From assembly GCF_900113325.1 (NCBI RefSeq), contig NZ_FOOY01000017.1, positions 1-64,000 on the forward strand: a stretch of DNA of 64,000 bases, given 5' to 3'. Below are positions 55,186 to 63,799 of this stretch, in pieces. Positions within the stretch are counted from its first letter, which is position 1; every line of letters starts with the position of its first letter. Source of the DNA: Sporolactobacillus nakayamae. Its GTDB lineage: Bacteria > Bacillota > Bacilli > Bacillales > Sporolactobacillaceae. Below the pieces are notes generated by a model. The model was not told where the DNA came from. It was given only the letters and a program-made list of their open reading frames with translations, and did not search any database. The translations under genes and the position numbers were made by a program.

Positions 55186-55219
55186 AAAAGCCACAGAGAT
55201 TCGCACCTCTGTGGCTTTT
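55186..55219. terminator. Bidirectional terminator
   Basis: AAAAGCCACAGAG pairs perfectly with CTCTGTGGCTTTT. It lies downstream of the thiamine-binding protein gene, in the leader side of addB. Confidence 0.93.
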
Positions 55220-55251
55220 ACTTTTCCTGTTCACATTGAACCGTGTAAAAT

Positions 55252-55542
55252 TCAATTCCGGTATTTACCTACTTTTTCCTCAATCGATGTACCCTGCGGA
55301 CGAAAATGAATTTTCACTTCAGCCGCAACTTCATCGGCACCCGCTTCTACTGTCGCATACACGGTTTTCTTTACGACATCGAGCAGTTCGTCAAGTTCGC
55401 CTTCAAGAATCGTTTCGAGCGCAGTCACTTCGTACTTCACTCCGGACTCTTGAATCACTTTTATCGCTTCATCAACCAGTCCGTATGTGTCCTTTTCTTT
55501 TGAAAAGGGCAGAATTTGAAGCCCTACATTACTGATTGGCAT
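55252..55542 (-). CDS. yqgV: Thiamine-binding protein, MTH1187/YqgV family
   Basis: A 96-residue protein opening PISNVGLQILPFSKEKDTYG, with TALETILEGELDELL and a C-terminal VKIHFRPQGTSIEEKVGKY, all typical of the family, which forms small tetramers that bind thiamine-like ligands. I start it at 55542, after GGGAGGTG; the open frame runs 13 codons further and overlaps the cyclophilin gene. It lies 23 bp after that gene, so both are probably co-transcribed. Confidence 0.85.
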   Translation of the reverse strand: MPISNVGLQILPFSKEKDTYGLVDEAIKVIQESGVKYEVTALETILEGELDELLDVVKKTVYATVEAGADEVAAEVKIHFRPQGTSIEEKVGKYRN

Positions 55543-55565
55543 CGGTAGCACCTCCCGAATTCGTT

Positions 55566-56003
55566 TTACTCTTCGTCCCAAACCTTCACGGTTTTCATAA
55601 CATCGCCGTTTTGCATGGCGAGCACGGTTTCCAATCCGCTCGTTACTTGTCCGAAAACCGTATGGACACCATCCAAATGCGGTTGCGGCTCATGGACAAT
55701 GAAGAACTGACATGATCCTGTGTCGCGTCCGGCATGTGCCATGGAAAGTGCCCCTGCAACATGTTTGTGCGGATTACCATCCGTCTCGCACTTGATCGTG
55801 TACCCTGCATCGCCCATCCCAGTTCCTGTCGGATCACCGCCCTGGCTGACAAAACCGGGAATAACGCGGTGAAAAGTCACCCCATTATAAAAGCCTGAGT
55901 TAGCCAGCTTCTCAAAATTAGCGACCGTATTCGGTGCATCCTCTGGGAAGAAGTCAATAGCAATCACTTCACCGTTTTCCATCGTAATTGAACCTTTTTT
56001 CAT
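55566..56003 (-). CDS. ppiB: Cyclophilin-type peptidyl-prolyl isomerase
   Basis: A 145-residue cytosolic PPIase. The catalytic Arg is in [19 protein letters not shown]; other family motifs are [17 protein letters not shown] and VFGQVTSG. The tryptophan position that confers cyclosporin binding is His here ([11 protein letters not shown]), as in many bacterial forms. The start at 56003 ([12 protein letters not shown]) follows GGAGG 6 nt upstream; 49 upstream codons of open frame lack conserved sequence. Confidence 0.92.
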   Translation of the reverse strand: MKKGSITMENGEVIAIDFFPEDAPNTVANFEKLANSGFYNGVTFHRVIPGFVSQGGDPTGTGMGDAGYTIKCETDGNPHKHVAGALSMAHAGRDTGSCQFFIVHEPQPHLDGVHTVFGQVTSGLETVLAMQNGDVMKTVKVWDEE

Positions 56004-56046
56004 ATAAATCCTCCGTCCTGACACCTTATCTCGGCGCGGTTTGTCG

Positions 56047-56694
56047 TCAACGCTTTCTATTATATACAAAAATAAGGACGATCGCTGATATCCCGACGAA
56101 AAAACCGCCGGCACAATACCCTGCGAGAATATCCGTGAAATAATGGACACGCAAAAATGGGCGGCTGAACCCGATCAGTAAGATCATCGCTACACCTAAA
56201 GCAACCCAGGCAATTCGAATCCATTTTGATTTAATCAGTGGAAGAATAAGCAAAATCAGCAGCCCATATACAGTCGAAGCATTCATCGCGTGACCACTTG
56301 GAAAACTGTAGCCCGTCTCATGAACAAGATGCTGAAATGGCGGACGATCCCTCATCACCCAATTTTTCAACACGCCATTAACTTCACGTTCAAGTAGAAA
56401 AATCACTGGCAACAGGATGAATGAGAGGAAATGTCTTTTAAACACTAGATAAATCATGAATAGAGCAATAATCAAGAACAAAAGTTTGCTTGAGGCGAAA
56501 TCGGTAAATTTCGAAAAAAACACAATCAGCCAATGTGTTCGAATGGGATTCAATCCTTGAATAAGCATGCGATCCAGCGCTTGAACGACAGGCTGCCGAA
56601 TGGCGATAACCATGATCAGAAATAGGAGCACACAGGTTAATGTCAGCCATAACCATGGACTAAACGATTTTTTTTCGAGCTTCTTAATTGCCAC
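56047..56694 (-). CDS. PAP2-family membrane phosphatase
   Basis: A 215-residue protein with six spans. The three phosphatase motifs are [20 protein letters not shown] and [17 protein letters not shown]. Such enzymes dephosphorylate undecaprenyl pyrophosphate or phosphatidylglycerophosphate at the membrane; which one applies here is not decidable. The start is GTG at 56694, with GGAGGAAGAGG upstream. Confidence 0.88.
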   Translation of the reverse strand: MAIKKLEKKSFSPWLWLTLTCVLLFLIMVIAIRQPVVQALDRMLIQGLNPIRTHWLIVFFSKFTDFASSKLLFLIIALFMIYLVFKRHFLSFILLPVIFLLEREVNGVLKNWVMRDRPPFQHLVHETGYSFPSGHAMNASTVYGLLILLILPLIKSKWIRIAWVALGVAMILLIGFSRPFLRVHYFTDILAGYCAGGFFVGISAIVLIFVYNRKR

Positions 56695-56814
56695 AACCTC
56701 TTCCTCCCAACCTAAAAGCGTGGAACCATCACAAAGTGGTAACTATATGCTACGATAGCAACGGGCCCAAATAGCATGTCTCTCTTATTATTCATATCTA
56801 AGGAGATGAACTTT

Positions 56815-57261
56815 ATGACGGATTTTCATTTTACATTGAAAGGCGAATGGACAGGATCGTGGGATGGCAAAGGCAAAATTCAAACGAATGGCTTAGCAAC
56901 AGTAGTCTCCGTTGATTCTGCAATGTCCGGACAAGGTGTCGGAACAAATCCGGATGAATTGCTGATCAGCGCGCTCGCTTCCTGTTACATGATCACGCTC
57001 GGCATCCGATTAAAGAAAGAAAAAATTGCTTATGACCATATTGAGATCCACACCGAAGCAATCGTAACAAAAAAGGGCGGCCTTCATTTTGAGAAGGTCA
57101 CACATTACCCGATCATTTATTTTCCTCAAGCACTGACAGATGCGCTTGAGGAACATTTGAACACCTGCATTCGCAAGGCGGAACAAGACTGCGTAATTGC
57201 TAAGGCTGTCAAAGGAAATGTCCGCATCTCTGTTGAGCCGAACTATGTATCCACTTTTTAA
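56815..57261 (+). CDS. OsmC/Ohr-family peroxiredoxin
   Basis: A 148-residue protein. The two redox cysteines are in ISALASCYMITLGIR and AEQDCVIAKAV, as in OsmC-type thiol peroxidases that reduce organic hydroperoxides. The start at 56815 (MTDFHFTLKG) follows AAGGAGATG; 13 upstream codons lack support. Its stop overlaps the converging DUF948-like gene. Confidence 0.85.
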   Translation: MTDFHFTLKGEWTGSWDGKGKIQTNGLATVVSVDSAMSGQGVGTNPDELLISALASCYMITLGIRLKKEKIAYDHIEIHTEAIVTKKGGLHFEKVTHYPIIYFPQALTDALEEHLNTCIRKAEQDCVIAKAVKGNVRISVEPNYVSTF

Positions 57262-57575
57262 TTAGAACGATTTTTCACTAATGCTCTTCCTTTGCATAAA
57301 GCTACTTGAACAGTTAGCGCCGATTGTTTCGCCTGGCGAACCGTGTCTTGGACCTTGCCTTTTTTCTGACTGATATCCGATTGAATTCGTGCAAGATTCA
57401 AGGTCAACTCATTTTGTTCATTTACAATTTCTTTGGACTGATCCTGCATCTTCGCACCGGTCTTTGATATTTTCGCCATTGACCCGTTCATACGTTTCAG
57501 TGTATTCATCACGGATACCGCAAACGCAATGAGTGAAATGATGACCAGCGTAAGACTTAAGTAAACAATAATCAT
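57258..57575 (-). CDS. Small DUF948-like membrane protein
   Basis: A 105-residue protein with an N-terminal membrane helix (3-23) followed by an extended coiled-coil helix rich in Gln, Lys and Ser. Layout resembles DUF948 (YtxG-like) proteins; the match is only architectural. Monocistronic, converging on the OsmC gene with stops overlapping by 4 nt. Confidence 0.55.
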   Translation of the reverse strand: MIIVYLSLTLVIISLIAFAVSVMNTLKRMNGSMAKISKTGAKMQDQSKEIVNEQNELTLNLARIQSDISQKKGKVQDTVRQAKQSALTVQVALCKGRALVKNRSN

Positions 57576-57678
57576 TGGAGCGCTCCCCTTCCATGCTTAG
57601 CGATTATTCTAAAGATATCATACCCTATTATGGGCAAAGGATCATAGAACCATGACTGAGTCGCTCAATTTTTTTACC

Positions 57679-57708
57679 TTGTCCTTTTTCTGAACATTTT
57701 GCTATACT
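57679..57708 (+). promoter_or_regulatory. Promoter of fabL
   Basis: TTGTCC (57679-57684), 18-bp spacer, TATACT (57703-57708) with an extended-10 TGC just before it. Confidence 0.65.
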
Positions 57709-57735
57709 GAATTTGGTTTGTTTGAAACGGATTGA

Positions 57736-58515
<780 letters not shown>

Positions 58516-58536
58516 TAAGTATCGTTGGCATTGCAC

Positions 58537-58577
58537 AGGTGTCTCAAGCCAGTTTTTCGACTATGAGACACCTTTTT
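58537..58577 (+). terminator. Terminator of fabL
   Basis: AGGTGTCTCA pairs with TGAGACACCT and is followed by TTTTTG. Confidence 0.9.
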
Positions 58578-58625
58578 GAATCATGGAATTGTTGTTTGAA
58601 CAGCCTTTTGAAACCGCCTTATATG

Positions 58626-58664
58626 AAAAAAGCGAACCGGCCATTTCTCCGATTCGCTTTTTTC
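58626..58664 (-). terminator. Terminator of sodC
   Basis: AAAGCGAA pairs with TTCGCTTT plus inner CGG/CCG pairs, with T runs on both strands, right at the sodC stop. Confidence 0.85.
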
Positions 58665-58665
58665 T

Positions 58666-59220
58666 TTATTTTATGACCCCGCACAAAATTCGGGCGCCGG
58701 AGTTACCTGACGGATCCGTTGTTTGGTCGTCGCCTCTTTCATGAATGATTAAGGCGGAACCATCTGCATCTCTTAATGAATTCGGCTTGCCTTCCTGCAA
58801 GGTTACCATCGAATTAAAAAGCACTGTTTTCACACGTCCATGACTATCCGCAAAAATATTAACCATATCACCTGCGTGCGGACCCATCGGATTTTTTAAT
58901 CCGTGTTTTTTATTGCCCGGATTGAAGTGTGCGCCCGCCGACATGAAATCCGGAGGTGTGCAGCTGCCATATTCATGAAAATGAATGGCATGGATACCAG
59001 GCTTTAATCCTTCTGCTTCCAACTCGATACGAACGCCTTTTGGTGTTTCTGTCAGAACCGCCGTACCCATTTCTTCATTTTTCGCGTTAATCAAAGAAAC
59101 AATCAGCTTCCCGCTTTGGCTGTCTTTAGCGTTTGCTTTCATTTCAGGGTGGTGCTCATAGGCGATCATAGCCAGCGCGACAATTGCGCAAAGCAGATAA
59201 ACGAATTTTCGATACTTCAC
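58666..59220 (-). CDS. sodC: Cu/Zn superoxide dismutase-family protein
   Basis: A 184-residue exported protein with an N-terminal hydrophobic anchor (about 8-24) without a lipobox. All expected metal ligands are present: HFHE (Cu), GAHFNP (bridging His), NKKHG and GPHAGD (Zn His, His and Asp) and IIHERGDD (Cu His). The disulfide Cys pair is GSCTPPDF and ARILCG. So it should be an active dismutase outside the membrane. The GTG at 59220 is nine nucleotides after AGGAGG; a TTG three codons upstream is too close to it. Confidence 0.88.
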   Translation of the reverse strand: MKYRKFVYLLCAIVALAMIAYEHHPEMKANAKDSQSGKLIVSLINAKNEEMGTAVLTETPKGVRIELEAEGLKPGIHAIHFHEYGSCTPPDFMSAGAHFNPGNKKHGLKNPMGPHAGDMVNIFADSHGRVKTVLFNSMVTLQEGKPNSLRDADGSALIIHERGDDQTTDPSGNSGARILCGVIK

Positions 59221-59364
59221 CCGAATCAACCTCCTAAACGTAGGATGCTCCGATTCATTCTTTTTTACTCAAAAGGGACAGACAAAGTTTCTTTAAAAAA
59301 AATGTCGATAATGCTATGCTTTTGTTTATTATCTAAGAAAAATGATTCATACAGGAGGGCACTC

Positions 59365-59832
59365 ATGAAAACACTAAACGAATTCAAAAAATTTCTGGCA
59401 CGGGGAAATGTGATTGATCTCGCCGTTGCGGTAATCATCGGTGCCGCTTTCGGACAGATTGTCAGTTCGCTTGTTAAAGACATTGTCATGCCGCCGATCG
59501 GCTTACTTCTCGGTAAAGTAGATTTCAGCAGTCTCTATATTAATTTATCCGGACACGCATACGATAGTCTTAACGCCGCGCAAAAGGCAGGCGCTCCGAC
59601 GATCAATTATGGACTTTTCATTAATAATGTGATTAATTTTCTTATTGTTTCCTTTGTTATTTTCATGGCCATTAAAGTACTGAATAAAACATCGCTAAAA
59701 AAAGCTAAGCCGGCCGCAACAAAAACATGTCCCTACTGCTTGTCGTCAATTCCGATTAAGGCGACAAAATGCGCACACTGTACAGCTGATCTTCCTGATG
59801 ATGCTGAACAGGAGCAGGTGTCTTCACATTAA
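59365..59832 (+). CDS. mscL: Large-conductance mechanosensitive channel with zinc-ribbon tail
   Basis: Releases solutes on osmotic down-shock. A 155-residue protein: N-terminal amphipathic helix [13 protein letters not shown]1 [20 protein letters not shown], periplasmic loop, TM2 [18 protein letters not shown]. Unusually, the C-terminus (about 118-143) is a zinc-ribbon-like module CPYC-x11-CAHC, similar to [20 protein letters not shown] ribbons, with an acidic tail. The start at 59365 follows AGGAGGG; the open frame extends much further upstream without support. Confidence 0.92.
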   Translation: MKTLNEFKKFLARGNVIDLAVAVIIGAAFGQIVSSLVKDIVMPPIGLLLGKVDFSSLYINLSGHAYDSLNAAQKAGAPTINYGLFINNVINFLIVSFVIFMAIKVLNKTSLKKAKPAATKTCPYCLSSIPIKATKCAHCTADLPDDAEQEQVSSH

Positions 59833-59844
59833 TGTTCAATAATT

Positions 59845-59880
59845 ACCCCGGAGAAATACTTCTCCGGGGTTTAACTTTTT
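59845..59880 (+). terminator. Terminator of mscL
   Basis: ACCCCGGAGAA pairs with TTCTCCGGGGT and is followed by a T-rich stretch. Confidence 0.9.
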
Positions 59881-59987
59881 GATTGATTTAGAATAAAATG
59901 TGGATTTAGCCGCCATTCTTTTTATTCTTTATGTATAATAAAATAAATGGTAATAAGTGAAACTGAAGCAAAGGTTGATGTCGATTT

Positions 59988-60260
59988 ATGAATCAATTAA
60001 TGATACTAGGAATAGTATTAACTGTTTGCGGATTGGTTTTATTTTTTTTGCGCAAAAAAATAATTCCTCTAAAAAGGGCGCGGATGATTAAAAAACAGCA
60101 TCTCTTTTTTATGGCGTTAAGCACTATGCTCCTGATTGCAGGTATCTATTCCCTGCTCGCGCCGCTGCTTACCGTCATGATGGGTGCGGATTATTGGATT
60201 CTCTACTACATTGGCCTTTTTGGCTGCCTGATGCTGCTGATTTGGTTCCTGCTCCCCTAA
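59988..60260 (+). CDS. Small three-span membrane protein, unknown
   Basis: A 90-residue hydrophobic protein with helices at about 3-20, 38-58 and 66-89, and a basic loop RKKIIPLKRARMIKKQH between the first two. No family recognised. Its stop overlaps the converging Nudix gene by 4 nt. The ribosome-binding site is weak (AAAGGTTG). Confidence 0.55.
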   Translation: MNQLMILGIVLTVCGLVLFFLRKKIIPLKRARMIKKQHLFFMALSTMLLIAGIYSLLAPLLTVMMGADYWILYYIGLFGCLMLLIWFLLP

Positions 60261-60751
60261 ATCATGAGCATTTCAGACAGCGGACGAATTTCAGTATGAA
60301 TGATATGATCACCGTCAAACGTACAATGATAATCCACAGGATCCTCCTTCACGTCTTTAAGCACCGGTCTCATGAAAAAGCGAATGCTGGGTACCGTCCC
60401 AAAATTATCTTCAGAGAGAATCCATGCAATATCCTTCAGAGCAAGTATTCCTTCACGTGTCGAACGTGGCAAATCCACGAGCGCGTCAGCCGTGATATCC
60501 GCTGTATACACGTACATGCCTTGGGCGAGTTCCGCATCCGAATGCCAGGTGACCGTGCCGCGAAATAACGGGGCGGTCAGCTTAATGCCTGTCTCTTCCC
60601 AGACCTCGCGAATGACGCAAGCTTCAGGTGACTCCTCTGATTCCAACTTCCCGCCGACACCGTTCCACGCGCCTTTCCAAGGTGCTTTCTGACGATTGAT
60701 CATCAAAACTTTTTCTCCATATTTTAAGAAAGCCAATGTGTATTTAAGCAT
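60257..60751 (-). CDS. Nudix hydrolase, MutT/YtkD-like
   Basis: A 164-residue pyrophosphohydrolase. The Nudix box is complete: GGKLESEESPEACVIREVWE followed by ETGI. The preceding KGAWNGVGG and the hydrophobic first strand are typical of 8-oxo-dGTP or related nucleotide diphosphatases. The substrate is not determined by sequence. GGGAGAGGG lies before the ATG. Confidence 0.88.
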   Translation of the reverse strand: MLKYTLAFLKYGEKVLMINRQKAPWKGAWNGVGGKLESEESPEACVIREVWEETGIKLTAPLFRGTVTWHSDAELAQGMYVYTADITADALVDLPRSTREGILALKDIAWILSEDNFGTVPSIRFFMRPVLKDVKEDPVDYHCTFDGDHIIHTEIRPLSEMLMI

Positions 60752-60952
60752 TTTATTTGCCCTCTCCCTTCAAAGCTTTTGGAAAAGCCATTCCACGCAA
60801 TCATTATAACAAAGTTGTGATTTACTGATGTACCAAATTTTTCTTGTTAGAAAATTTGTCCTCGCCAAGCCATTAGCAAAGCCTTAGCTATACGTACATT
60901 CGTTTCCATAGATTTTTTTCTTTCTTACCCGCGAAAAAAATAGAATCACATA

Positions 60953-61000
60953 TTGACAGAACATTTGTTTGTGTTTATAATATTATCAGAACATTCGTTC
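60953..61000 (+). promoter_or_regulatory. Consensus promoter with two LexA-like boxes
   Basis: TTGACA (60953-60958), exactly 17 bp, TATAAT (60976-60981). GAACATTTGTTT (60959-60970) fills the spacer and GAACATTCGTTC (60989-61000), a full GAAC-N4-GTTC, sits at the start site. A LexA repressor at both would silence an otherwise very strong promoter. Confidence 0.7.
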
Positions 61001-61026
61001 AAAAAAATCAAAGAGGTGATTGGTGT

Positions 61027-61302
61027 ATGACAGATTCAAATTCAGAAGTGACCTTCAACATTGTCGAGCATTTTGGTGTCATCGCAACGGAAAACAGCGG
61101 TTGGACAAAAGAGTTGAACCTCGTCAGTTGGAATGCCCGAGAAGCGAAATATGATATTCGGAGCTGGGCACCCGATAAGAAAAAGATGGGTCGCGGCGTC
61201 ACGTTAACCGGTGTTGAGTGCGACACACTAAAAAGCTTACTGAACGTCCGTCTTTCTCCCTCTGCTAATGTCCAAGATCCAAGTCCTTCCTCTCAATCGT
61301 AA
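61027..61302 (+). CDS. ydbC: PC4/YdbC-type single-stranded-DNA-binding protein
   Basis: A 91-residue protein. The core reads FNIVEHFGVIATENSGWTKE, LNLVSWNAREAKYDIRSWAP, then MGRGVTLTGVECDTLKSLL. This is the YdbC family, related to the eukaryotic PC4 coactivator; a lactococcal member binds single-stranded DNA. The C-terminal 15 residues are Ser/Pro-rich. AGAGGTGA precedes the ATG. The LexA-like boxes in its promoter suggest DNA-damage induction. Confidence 0.82.
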   Translation: MTDSNSEVTFNIVEHFGVIATENSGWTKELNLVSWNAREAKYDIRSWAPDKKKMGRGVTLTGVECDTLKSLLNVRLSPSANVQDPSPSSQS

Positions 61303-61583
61303 ATCATCATGCGTACCTTAACTTCTTAAACATCCATTCAATTCAACAGATTGTTTCTTCACAATCCCCTACCGCTCAAATTCATATTTATCGTTAACTC
61401 ATTATTTAATTTCATAATTTGAACCATTTACCAAGTGCATCATGTTGACACATATCGCTATATTCCATAAACTGAAAAAGAAAATAGTGTCGAATTGGTG
61501 ACAATTATAATTTTTTCTTCAAATCTATGAAACTTTGAATTGGGTTTAGAATCACAGCATAATTTGTAGTGGGAGCGATCGTT
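61303..61583. other. AT-rich intergenic region
   Basis: About 280 bp between ydbC and menA without a gene, obvious terminator or clear promoter. Confidence 0.5.
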
Positions 61584-62498
61584 ATGGGGGAATTAACACC
61601 CGAAAAAAATATTGGTTTCAAAAAATGGTGGGTCATGCTTCGACCACACACATTATCCGCATCATTTGTCCCGGTCGCGCTTGGAACTGCACTCGTTCTG
61701 CCGATAAGAAATCCGGATCTGGCGTTATTTCTTGCAATGATGGCCGCATCAATGCTGATTCAGATCGCAACGAATTTATTCAATGAGTATTTCGATTTCA
61801 AGCGTGGCCTCGATAATGCGCAATCCGTTGGGATCGGTGGAAGCATTGTTAGAGATGGCTTCCATCCGAAAACAATCCTTCGACTTGCACTAATACTCTG
61901 CCTTGTCGCTATGCTTATTGGTGTGTTCATCTGCGCAAACAGCAGTTGGTGGATCGCGCTCGCAGGTTCCATTTGTATTCTCACGGGTTATCTCTACTCC
62001 GGCGGCCCGCTTCCGATCGCCTATACACCTTTTGGTGAATTAGTTTCCGGTTTGTTCATGGGCGTGTTCATCATCTGGATCTCATTCTTTATCCAGACCG
62101 GAACGCTGACAGTGAACTGTATCCTGATTTCCATACCAATTGGCATTCTTGTCGGCGGTATCAATATGGCTAATAATATCCGTGATCTCTCGGGTGACAA
62201 GAAAAAGGGCAGACGAACCTTGCCCATCCTGCTTGGACGTCCAAGGGCAATTATCGTACTTGCCGGTCTATTTACTTTTTCCTATATCTGGGTTATCGGC
62301 TTGATGATTCTTAGTGTGGAGTCCGCATGGCTGATCATCGTATTCGCTAGTCTTCCAAAGGCAATTCAAGCAACGAAATTATTTCGCAAGAAAACAAAGG
62401 CAATTCAGATGATGCCTGCGATGAAAGCCACGGCACAGATGCAGACTTTATTCGGTATTCTCCTTTCTCTCGGGATCGTTCTCGATTATTTTATCTAA
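61584..62498 (+). CDS. menA: 1,4-dihydroxy-2-naphthoate polyprenyltransferase (MenA)
   Basis: Attaches the isoprenoid tail to the naphthoquinone ring in menaquinone synthesis, in the membrane. A 304-residue UbiA-type protein with eight or nine spans. The two Asp-rich motifs are NEYFDFKRGLD and NIRDLSGDKKKGRRTLPILL; the opening reads WWVMLRPHTLSASFVPVALG. The start at 61584 follows GGGAG at 8 nt; an in-frame GTG five codons earlier overlaps it. Monocistronic here. Confidence 0.92.
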   Translation: MGELTPEKNIGFKKWWVMLRPHTLSASFVPVALGTALVLPIRNPDLALFLAMMAASMLIQIATNLFNEYFDFKRGLDNAQSVGIGGSIVRDGFHPKTILRLALILCLVAMLIGVFICANSSWWIALAGSICILTGYLYSGGPLPIAYTPFGELVSGLFMGVFIIWISFFIQTGTLTVNCILISIPIGILVGGINMANNIRDLSGDKKKGRRTLPILLGRPRAIIVLAGLFTFSYIWVIGLMILSVESAWLIIVFASLPKAIQATKLFRKKTKAIQMMPAMKATAQMQTLFGILLSLGIVLDYFI

Positions 62499-62531
62499 CC
62501 ATCGAAACACATGTCATCGAAAAAGAAAATG

Positions 62532-62560
62532 TTGTTGCGCTGTTTGAATTGCTGTATACT
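62532..62560 (+). promoter_or_regulatory. Promoter of the ribU transcript
   Basis: TTGTTG (62532-62537), 17 bp, TATACT (62555-62560), about 20 bp before the riboswitch. Confidence 0.7.
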
Positions 62561-62582
62561 GAATATGTAAATTAAATATGAT

Positions 62583-62704
62583 GTTCCTTCAGGGCAGGGT
62601 GTAATTCCCGACCGGCGGTATTGGCTAGTAGCCAGAGTCCGCAAGCCGCAAGGCAGATCCGGTGAGAAACCGGGACCGACAGTAGAGTCTGGATGAAAGA
62701 AGGA
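62583..62704 (+). ncRNA. FMN riboswitch (RFN element)
   Basis: The conserved blocks are all there in order: TTCAGGGCAGGGTGTAATTC, CCGACCGGCGGTA, AGTCCGCAAGC, GATCCGGTGAGAAACCGG, GACCGACAGTAGAGTCTGGA and TGAAAGAAGGA. When FMN binds, the downstream terminator (62772-62803) forms and ribU is turned off. Confidence 0.97.
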
Positions 62705-62771
62705 TGATGTGACAGCGTTTTTTGTATTCCGCGCATTTTTTTCGTTGCGCTTTCAGAGCGCCGATTTTCTT

Positions 62772-62803
62772 GAGCCCAAAGGAACCTTCCTTTGGGCTCT
62801 TTT
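62772..62803 (+). terminator. Riboswitch-controlled terminator
   Basis: GAGCCCAAAGGAA pairs perfectly with TTCCTTTGGGCTC followed by TTTT, between the RFN element and ribU. Confidence 0.92.
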
Positions 62804-62917
62804 AATTCGAATCGACCATTAAACATCCTGAAGAGATGTCCGGATTTTCCACTAGCCCAGGCTAGAGTCAGAAACGCTGCGCATGATCCCCAATACTATA
62901 TTTACGGGGGTAATTGT

Positions 62918-63520
62918 ATGAACACTTCATTAAAGAAATTGGTACTTATTTCACTGCTCTCCACACTTGGATTTTTGATTATGTTAATCGCTTTTCCAAT
63001 CCCGCTGTTCCCTGTATTTTTAACAATGGATTTTAGTGATCTGCCTGCTTTGATTGGCGCACTTATCCTCGGGCCAGGAGCCGGAATCGCCATTGAAGCA
63101 ATTAAAAATATTCTGCATGTGCTGCTTACCGGTTCGCTTACTGTTGTTCCTGTTGGCGAATTCGCAAACTTTGCGGCCGGTTCAATTTTCATTTTGGTTA
63201 CGTGTGCTTTCTATCGCCGTAAATCAACCGCACGCTCACTGTTATTCGGTATGTTGTCCGCCACATTAATTATGACCGTAATCATGTCCGTTCTTAACTA
63301 TTACTTAATTTTTCCAGGATACGCACTTTTCCTCGGTTTTAGCATCGATGCGACAGTCGGGATGGCACAAGCGGCGAACCGAAGTATTCACAGCCTACTC
63401 ACTTTGATCGTTTATGGAGTCATGCCCTTTAACTTGCTTAAAGGCGTTGTGCTTACTTTGATTATGATTCCGGTGAGCGCGCGTTTGAAAAAGTTTATCC
63501 AGAAACGTGTTGCTGCCTGA
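62918..63520 (+). CDS. ribU: Riboflavin ECF transporter S component (RibU)
   Basis: Binds riboflavin in the membrane and works with the shared EcfA/A'/T module, which is not in the window. A 200-residue protein with six spans, family motifs FPIPLFPVFLTMDFSDLPAL and KNILHVLLTGS. The start at 62918 follows GGGGG at 8 nt; the open frame extends 42 codons upstream through the terminator and is not used. Controlled by the FMN riboswitch, as known for ribU. Confidence 0.95.
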   Translation: MNTSLKKLVLISLLSTLGFLIMLIAFPIPLFPVFLTMDFSDLPALIGALILGPGAGIAIEAIKNILHVLLTGSLTVVPVGEFANFAAGSIFILVTCAFYRRKSTARSLLFGMLSATLIMTVIMSVLNYYLIFPGYALFLGFSIDATVGMAQAANRSIHSLLTLIVYGVMPFNLLKGVVLTLIMIPVSARLKKFIQKRVAA

Positions 63521-63540
63521 ATTCAAATAATAGCACGATT

Positions 63541-63577
63541 AAAACACCCGCGGAAACAATATCCGCGGGTGTTTTTT
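63541..63577. terminator. Terminator of ribU
   Basis: AAACACCCGCGGA pairs perfectly with TCCGCGGGTGTTT, with A and T runs outside, so it may also serve yjcZ. Confidence 0.93.
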
Positions 63578-63605
63578 TCAATAGTCCGTAGTGTACGACC
63601 CAGCC

Positions 63606-63701
63606 TTAATATACGTAAGCTGTACCCACAATAATCAACAAAATAAACAGAACAACGATTAAAGCAAAGCTGCCGCTGTATCCGCCGCTTGGAGCACCCA
63701 T
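63606..63701 (-). CDS. yjcZ: YjcZ-family sporulation peptide (31 residues)
   Basis: Reads MGAPSGGYSGSFALIVVLFI then LLIIVGTAYVY. A Gly/Ser-rich head is followed by one membrane helix, the hallmark of the YjcZ/YosA family of very short sporulation-associated proteins in Bacillales. GAGAGGCGAG lies upstream. Its molecular role is unknown. Confidence 0.87.
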   Translation of the reverse strand: MGAPSGGYSGSFALIVVLFILLIIVGTAYVY

Positions 63702-63799
63702 ATCGCCACTCGCCTCTCATTCGTTATTTATTGAGCATGTGTCCTTACCCAACACTTCATTTTATGCAAACGACTCATTTTGGTGTGGACACTGGGCGA

